Shown piece after piece: positions 59,860 to 64,000 of a stretch of 64,000 nucleotides of DNA (the stretch's first letter is position 1; each line of letters begins with the position of its first letter). This DNA comes from Amphritea sp. (GTDB lineage Bacteria; Pseudomonadota; Gammaproteobacteria; Pseudomonadales; Balneatricaceae): contig NZ_JADGEW010000009.1 in NCBI RefSeq assembly GCF_016744155.1, forward strand, positions 1-64,000, read 5' to 3'. A program made the translations under genes and the position numbers. Under the pieces are notes generated by a model that saw nothing but the letters and a program-made list of their open reading frames with translations, had not been told where the DNA came from and made no database searches.

Positions 59860-60633
59860 ATGTCAAACATCGGTCGTGAAGAAGTACTCAGCGTACATCA
59901 CTGGAACGATACCCTGTTCAGCTTTACTACAAGTCGCGACCCGGGTTTCCGTTTTAAGAATGGGCACTTTACGATGATAGGCCTGGAGCATGAAGGCCGC
60001 CCATTGATGCGCGCCTATAGCATTGCCAGCGCCAACCACGAAGATCAGCTGGAATTTTTCAGCATTAAAGTACAAGACGGCCCGCTGACCTCTAAACTCC
60101 AAAGCATCCAGGTGGGCGATCAAATACTTATCAGCCGCAAACCGACCGGCACGCTGATCAACGATAACCTACTGCCTGGTAAGCATCTTTACCTGATCAG
60201 TACAGGCACAGGCTTAGCGCCGTTTTTGAGCATCATTAAAGATCCAGAGATTTATGAGCAATATGACAAGGTCATCCTGACCCACGGTGTTCGCCAACTA
60301 TCAGAACTGGCCTATGCCGATGTGATTCAGGACCACCTGCCCGAAAATGAATACTTTGGTGATATGATCAGCGATAAATTGATCTACTATCCAACCGTCA
60401 CCCGGGAGCCTTTTCGTAATCAGGGCAGGCTGACCGATCTGATCATATCGGGCAAGTTGACCGATGATCTAGGGCTTCCAGCGCTAAGCACTGAAAATGA
60501 CCGGTTCATGATCTGTGGCAGCCCGAGCATGCTGAAAGACACCACCCGGATATTGGATGAAATGGGCTTTAGTGAAGCACGACAGGGTGATTTGGGGCAC
60601 TACGTTATTGAAAGAGCATTCGTAGAACGCTGA
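59860..60633 (+). CDS. fpr: Ferredoxin--NADP(+) reductase
   Basis: FAD enzyme of about 257 residues that moves electrons between NADPH and ferredoxin or flavodoxin in the cytoplasm. The FAD site RAYSIAS and a GPLTSKL loop lie in the N-terminal barrel. The NADP domain begins with LISTGTGLAPFLSI and includes MICGSPSMLKDT. The C-terminus ends VIERAFVER, typical of bacterial (subclass I) Fpr. The ATG at 59860 follows a GAGG ribosome site. It is divergent from the FinR-like regulator. Confidence 0.96.
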   Translation: MSNIGREEVLSVHHWNDTLFSFTTSRDPGFRFKNGHFTMIGLEHEGRPLMRAYSIASANHEDQLEFFSIKVQDGPLTSKLQSIQVGDQILISRKPTGTLINDNLLPGKHLYLISTGTGLAPFLSIIKDPEIYEQYDKVILTHGVRQLSELAYADVIQDHLPENEYFGDMISDKLIYYPTVTREPFRNQGRLTDLIISGKLTDDLGLPALSTENDRFMICGSPSMLKDTTRILDEMGFSEARQGDLGHYVIERAFVER

Positions 60634-60669
60634 TAAACTCATTTTTTTAATGATATTTCACTAATCGCA

Positions 60670-60697
60670 TTGACCGCTCGAAAACGAGACGTATAAT
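60670..60697 (+). promoter_or_regulatory. Sigma-70 promoter of tRNA-Leu
   Basis: TTGACC (60670-60675), 16-bp spacer, TATAAT (60692-60697), ending 15 bases before the tRNA. A close match to the vegetative consensus. Confidence 0.85.
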
Positions 60698-60712
60698 ACG
60701 CTCCACGTTTGT

Positions 60713-60799
60713 GCCAGTGTGATGGAATTGGTAGACATAGGGGATTCAAAATCCCCCGCCCTTAAAAGCGTGCCGGTTCGAGTCCGGCCACTGGTACCA
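60713..60799 (+). tRNA. tRNA-Leu (anticodon CAA)
   Basis: An 87-base class II tRNA. Acceptor arms GCCAGTG and CACTGGT pair over seven bases, followed by encoded ACCA. The anticodon stem is GGGGA/TCCCC with loop TTCAAAA, so the anticodon is CAA (codon UUG). The variable arm CGCCCTTAAAAGCG and T loop GGTTCGAGTCC are intact. Confidence 0.96.
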
Positions 60800-60856
60800 T
60801 TACTTGATCAGTCTACAATCAAGTATAAAAAGTCCTATAAACGGGGACACCGAAGA

Positions 60857-60886
60857 AAGCGGAGCTTAATGGCTACCGCTTTTTTT
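60857..60886 (+). terminator. Intrinsic terminator after tRNA-Leu
   Basis: AAGCGG-AGC pairs with GCT-A-CCGCTT around a six-base loop, followed by a T7 run. It would end the tRNA transcript. Confidence 0.85.
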
Positions 60887-60988
60887 GTGTCTGATGCTTA
60901 GGTAGGAGATACATAGTGGATTCGCTTTCCAGAAGATCTTAGCCCGCCCTCGAAAAACACAAAGGCTAGAGTCCGGCCACTGGTACCA
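60887..60988 (+). pseudogene. Decayed tRNA-Leu-like copy 1
   Basis: It keeps D-arm-like GATACATAG, a GGATTC start of the anticodon arm, GCCCGCCCT, and an exact copy of the last 18 bases of the intact tRNA ending in ACCA. The 3' side of the anticodon arm is replaced by an insertion containing GAAGATCTT. The 5' acceptor strand no longer pairs. Not a functional tRNA. Confidence 0.75.
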
Positions 60989-61045
60989 TAAACGTCAATT
61001 GATTAAGTCTTGCCTAGCCCGACTAAAGAGCACCAGGGCTTTTTT

Positions 61046-61156
61046 GTGCCTGAGATTTGGACAGGATAGACATAGTGGATTCGCTTTCTATAAGATCTTT
61101 GCCCGCCCTTAAAAACGTGCCGGTTCAAGACCCTGAATCAGTGGCCACTGGTACCA
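61046..61156 (+). pseudogene. Decayed tRNA-Leu-like copy 2
   Basis: It keeps ATAGACATAG, GGATTC, GCCCGCCCTTAAAA, GTGCCGGTTCAAGA and GGCCACTGGTACCA. It has the same type of anticodon-arm insertion as copy 1 and a further insertion in the T arm. It is preceded by a terminator-like AGCCC...GGGCTTTTTT unit at about 61017-61045. Confidence 0.78.
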
Positions 61157-61213
61157 CAAACTTAAATTGATTAAGTCTTGCCTAGCCCGACTATAGAGCA
61201 CCAGGGCTTTTTT

Positions 61214-61324
61214 GTGCCTGATGTTTGGGCAGAAAAAGCATAGGGGATTCGCTTTCTAGAAAGTCTTAGTCCGCCCATAAAAACGTACTAGTTCAAAACT
61301 CTTAATCAGTGACAACTAGTCCCA
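61214..61324 (+). pseudogene. Decayed tRNA-Leu-like copy 3
   Basis: The most decayed copy: GCATAGGGGATTC, CCGCCCATAAAAACGTAC, GTTCAAAAC and ACTAGTCCCA correspond to the D, anticodon, variable and acceptor parts. The spacer before it is nearly identical to that before copy 2. Sequence after it (CTACAATCAAGCATAAAAA) resembles that after the intact tRNA (CTACAATCAAGTATAAAAA). Confidence 0.7.
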
Positions 61325-61705
61325 TGACTTGATAAATCTACAATCAAGCATAAAAAAACCATCAAGCGTTATGGTCTTACACCCCAAGAACAAAAATATC
61401 AGCCATGATTACTCAGCGCCACCGTTATTCTTTCAATCCTCAAGACCAAGACATCTCTGATGTCTCCATTAGCAAGCTAACATGGGCCGATAAAAACTGG
61501 GACGTTTCAACTTCAATCTAATGGTATTTATGATATTCATCAGATACAACAGAATTCCTTGGCCCATCTCGGCAAAACGAAACTGTCAGGACTTGTGATG
61601 CAAAGATCAGAGAGGCCTAGATAGAGAGGAAATCTCTGAAATGACTCTAGCATTGTGACCTCAATAAAACCTACATCCCCGATAACTGCATTCACAGCCC
61701 AGAAA
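61325..61705. other. Non-coding or relic DNA after the tRNA-like array
   Basis: I see no convincing gene here. One short open frame at 61405-61521 (plus strand, 38 codons, starting MITQRHRYSF) could be a gene relic but lacks a good ribosome site and has no recognisable family. Confidence 0.5.
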
Positions 61706-61746
61706 TAAAAAAACCGCTTAAGCCAGAAGCTTCTGGCTTAAGCGGT
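61706..61746 (-). terminator. Terminator downstream of the cupin gene
   Basis: A perfect 34-base palindrome starting ACCGCTTAAGCCAGAAGC, followed on the minus strand by a T7 run. It lies about 145 bp after the cupin stop. Bases 61747-61891 show nothing else. Confidence 0.88.
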
Positions 61747-61891
61747 AAAAGCCTACAGAGAGTAGGGGGACAGATAGCACAGTCTTGCAGCCTATTGACA
61801 TGACACACTACAATTCTGCTTAGTGATTTTTACACCATCACTAAAGGTGCTGAAGCTTAATTGTGCAAAAAAACAAAGTATTCATACATCT

Positions 61892-62242
61892 TTAGTCTTT
61901 TAGCAATTCTTTCCAATTACCCGGATAAACTACATAAAAAACAGTAGCGTTTTTACCTTCATACCTAAGCTCAGTGCCTTCTGGTATCCAGATAACATCG
62001 CCAGCACGACCTTCAAGCACAGCATCTGGAGTAACCAAACGAAACAGCCCCTCGACTACATAAATTACCTCATCGTAGAGTACTGTCCATGCGATCGAGC
62101 AGTTATCGAAACGGGCGATACCGGCCCCCATACTCGAGCTAATATCCGATGAGATTGCCCGCCCTACTTCAGCATGTCCCGGCGGTCCACCACGATGAGT
62201 AAAACTGATCTCACTACCTTTAACTAAACGTGCCTTTGTCAT
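61892..62242 (-). CDS. EutQ-like cupin
   Basis: A 116-residue single-domain cupin: EVIYVVEGLFRLVTPD and GRAGDVIWIPEGTEL are the two cupin motifs, closest to the EutQ/ethanolamine-type family. Metal-ligand histidines are mostly absent, as in EutQ (Glu and Asp positions remain). It lies 21 bp after the FAD oxidase gene, so the two are one operon. It may assist oxidation or assimilation of an amine or amino compound; the substrate is not clear. Confidence 0.82.
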   Translation of the reverse strand: MTKARLVKGSEISFTHRGGPPGHAEVGRAISSDISSSMGAGIARFDNCSIAWTVLYDEVIYVVEGLFRLVTPDAVLEGRAGDVIWIPEGTELRYEGKNATVFYVVYPGNWKELLKD

Positions 62243-62263
62243 AAATTACTCTCTAAATAACTA

Positions 62264-63598
62264 TCAGACTTCGCTGCGGCTTTGCCATTCAGCCAATTTA
62301 AGACGAGCGCGTACACCGACACCCAGAAAAGGTTGCGGTGGAACCCGGGCAGGTATACCTGAAACCTCCTGCATATGTCGTTGCAACTCAGAATCACCAC
62401 CGGATGCCAGCTCTGCTAATAGCTTCCCGGATATAGTACCCCGTGCTGCACCCACACCGTTGTGACAGCATGACGCGAACATCCCCGGCTCAAGCTCGCC
62501 AAAGAACGAAGTGTAGTTACGCGACAAAGCACAAACACCGCCCCAGGTATTTTCAAAAGATACATTTTTAAGCATCGGATAACGGGCTACCATTGCCTGG
62601 CGATGTAGGTCATGGATTTTGTTACGGTCCTCTGCACTACTACCGTAATTAGGTACAAAACGATATTGATTACGCACGATTAGTCGTCGATCCTGGGTCA
62701 TTCTCAAAGTAGTACCTGCATGATCTGCGGGAGTCAGTCCCCAGTCTGTAGTACCACCATAAGCCTGAAATTCTGTATCACTCAACGGTCTCGTCATGCT
62801 GGCAAAAGTCATGATAGGTAGCATCCGAGATTTCAGAAAACCCAACTGCTCAGTGAATATATTGGTACCAAGAATTACATTCTTGGCATGAATCTCACCG
62901 TCAGATGTCTTAGCAATCCACTTTCCACCAGCTGACCGTTCCAGCTTAAGCACTGGAGTCTCCTCCCAGCAGGTGACATTTTCCGGCATGTGCATCAGCA
63001 AACCGCGCATCAATGCCGCTGGCTGCATCAGAATACAACCCGGTGTGAACAGGGCCTGCTCATAGTAGTTAGTGCCCACTTTATGTTTCAGACTTTGCCC
63101 GTCCATCATCTGATGAGGTTCATCTAGTTCTTTTAACAAGTGCTGAAAGTGCTCAAGAAATTTCACGCCACGCTCACTAACCGCCCCCTGCAGTTTACCG
63201 GCATGAGACCACTGACAATCAATACCGTACTGGTTTACCTTCTCTTCCATATAGCTAATCGCCGCTCGGTTGAGTTGGATAAACTTTTTCTTACGCTGAA
63301 TATCCGGCCCTTCTAAATCTCCTTTGTGCGGCAGGTCGATAACGAAACCTGAATTACGGCCTGAGGTACCATGGCCTATCTGCTGTGCATCTACCAGCAC
63401 CACCCGTTGTTCTGGATTCAGCTCAGCCAACCGACGGGTGGCAGCAGTCCCCACAAAGCCACCACCAATCACTAGCCAGTCTGTCTCCTCTTTCTTGGAA
63501 ACAGGTGTAGTAGCCGATAAATGTTGTCTGTATTCAGGTGGCAGAATTTCGAACCAGCCACAGCTACTGTCATCAGCAGGCAGTTTTATCTTTTTCAT
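62264..63598 (-). CDS. DAO-family FAD-dependent oxidoreductase
   Basis: A 444-residue flavoprotein of the D-amino-acid-oxidase/PuuB-like family. Rossmann FAD site WLVIGGGFVGTAATRRLAE near residue 42; GHGTSGRNSGFVIDLP follows, as in gamma-glutamylputrescine oxidases. The C-terminal GGVCALSRNYTSFFGELEPG and HNGVGAARGTISGKLLAE segments complete the FAD cradle. It oxidises an amine or amino acid with release of the amino group. The neighbouring EutQ-like cupin hints at an ethanolamine- or polyamine-related substrate, but this is inference. The ATG at 63598 follows a 140-bp spacer after the rubredoxin reductase. Confidence 0.88.
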   Translation of the reverse strand: MKKIKLPADDSSCGWFEILPPEYRQHLSATTPVSKKEETDWLVIGGGFVGTAATRRLAELNPEQRVVLVDAQQIGHGTSGRNSGFVIDLPHKGDLEGPDIQRKKKFIQLNRAAISYMEEKVNQYGIDCQWSHAGKLQGAVSERGVKFLEHFQHLLKELDEPHQMMDGQSLKHKVGTNYYEQALFTPGCILMQPAALMRGLLMHMPENVTCWEETPVLKLERSAGGKWIAKTSDGEIHAKNVILGTNIFTEQLGFLKSRMLPIMTFASMTRPLSDTEFQAYGGTTDWGLTPADHAGTTLRMTQDRRLIVRNQYRFVPNYGSSAEDRNKIHDLHRQAMVARYPMLKNVSFENTWGGVCALSRNYTSFFGELEPGMFASCCHNGVGAARGTISGKLLAELASGGDSELQRHMQEVSGIPARVPPQPFLGVGVRARLKLAEWQSRSEV

Positions 63599-63738
63599 AT
63601 GACTATCCAGCTATCTTATTCTCTAATTATTTTTCATAACCTGTTGCGATTCTCAGCATAGAACTGGACAGTAGGCGCTAACGCCCACTATATAATCTAC
63701 AGGTATCAAGCAATTAACCTGAACTCAGGAATAAGTAC

Positions 63739-64000
63739 TCAGGCGACCGATAACTCATCGGCAGCTGCTACCTTATCGGTCCACTGTTGGCGCTCACCGA
63801 TTAAATCACCCGCCAATGCATAACCTAGTACCCGGCCATCACTCGAAACATACAAACCGCGCATGCCCGTTTCGCTCGACTCAACCTGCCATTCTCCAGC
63901 CTGATTCGGTGCGGGAGTTAACAACGTAAGCGGTAGAGCCGGAGTTTTGACCATTACCGGCATCAACGGGTACTTAGCCATAGTTGGACGTCCTAAAAGA
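63739..64000 (-). CDS. Rubredoxin--NAD(+) reductase, C-terminal part (cut by window edge)
   Basis: The frame stays open to the window edge and reads LGRPTMAKYPLMPVMVKTP, then WQVESSETGMRGLYVSSDG and LGYALAGDLIGERQQWTDK. This matches the C-terminal domain of rubredoxin reductases (AlkT type), which carry electrons from NADH to rubredoxin. The internal ATG at 63981 is therefore not the gene start; most of the gene lies beyond 64000. Confidence 0.85.
   Translation of the reverse strand, partial: LLGRPTMAKYPLMPVMVKTPALPLTLLTPAPNQAGEWQVESSETGMRGLYVSSDGRVLGYALAGDLIGERQQWTDKVAAADELSVA

Noticed and set aside
60782-60988. attL/attR of an integrated element at tRNA-Leu
   Set aside because: The exact 3' tRNA copy would fit, but homology extends through the whole tRNA-like unit and spacers, and no integrase lies between; tandem duplication explains it better.
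63739-63981. Complete 80-residue gene
   Set aside because: The frame is open to the window edge and matches the rubredoxin reductase C-terminus beyond the internal ATG.

Overview
The window comes from the chromosome of a marine gammaproteobacterium. The queA-tgt-yajC-secD-secF order, the ribonuclease R, the two-domain-ACT SerB, the FimX-like protein and the fpr/LysR pair all resemble Oceanospirillales-type genomes (Amphritea, Neptuniibacter, Marinobacterium and relatives). That placement is inferred from protein style, not from a search. Genes are compact and mostly on the minus strand.

Layout. 1-352: a GCTCGTT heptamer tandem repeat and related degenerate repeats. 353-2485: a FimX-like protein with degenerate GGDEF and EAL domains. 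2575-3789: serB. 3841-42163 (minus strand): seven co-oriented genes, read in the order TolC-like channel, a 9,898-residue giant RTX-like protein, DUF3467 protein, GAF-HlyD fusion, M50 protease-HlyD fusion, truncated SecA-like ATPase, short HlyD adaptor. 42635-51083: rnr, then the secF-secD-yajC-tgt-queA block. 51372-53305: two haem-type exported/membrane proteins. 53663-54643: trhO. 54748-58666: a VWA protein with a sensor kinase and an OmpR-type regulator. 58838-60633: a LysR regulator divergent from fpr. 60713-60799: tRNA-Leu(CAA), followed by about 530 bp of decayed tandem tRNA-Leu-like copies. 61892-64000: an EutQ-like cupin, a DAO-type FAD oxidase and the C-terminal end of a rubredoxin reductase cut by the window edge.

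The main discovery candidate is the 38-kb giant-protein locus. It has a TolC-like outer-membrane channel and three separate HlyD-like adaptor modules, as a type I secretion system would, but no ABC transporter. The only obvious motor is a shortened SecA paralogue. One adaptor is fused to a site-2-type M50 metalloprotease and another to cytoplasmic GAF domains. The cargo starts with a LEPR-XLL-type motif (here LEALENRILLSAD), carries a DUF4347 domain with a His/Cys pair spaced as in clan CD peptidases, and ends in a hydrophobic segment followed by a basic tail. The last four genes are joined by one-base stop/start overlaps (TAATG or TGATG), so they are very probably translated as a unit. My working hypothesis is a dedicated SecA-driven export, processing and display pathway for a roughly 1-MDa surface protein.

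Inside the giant gene three repeat scales are visible: classical RTX nonapeptides; about 20 copies of a roughly 60-residue unit ending in a GDNG motif, with a recent 726-bp duplication; and about ten copies of a strand-helix-strand module that I do not recognise as a named family.
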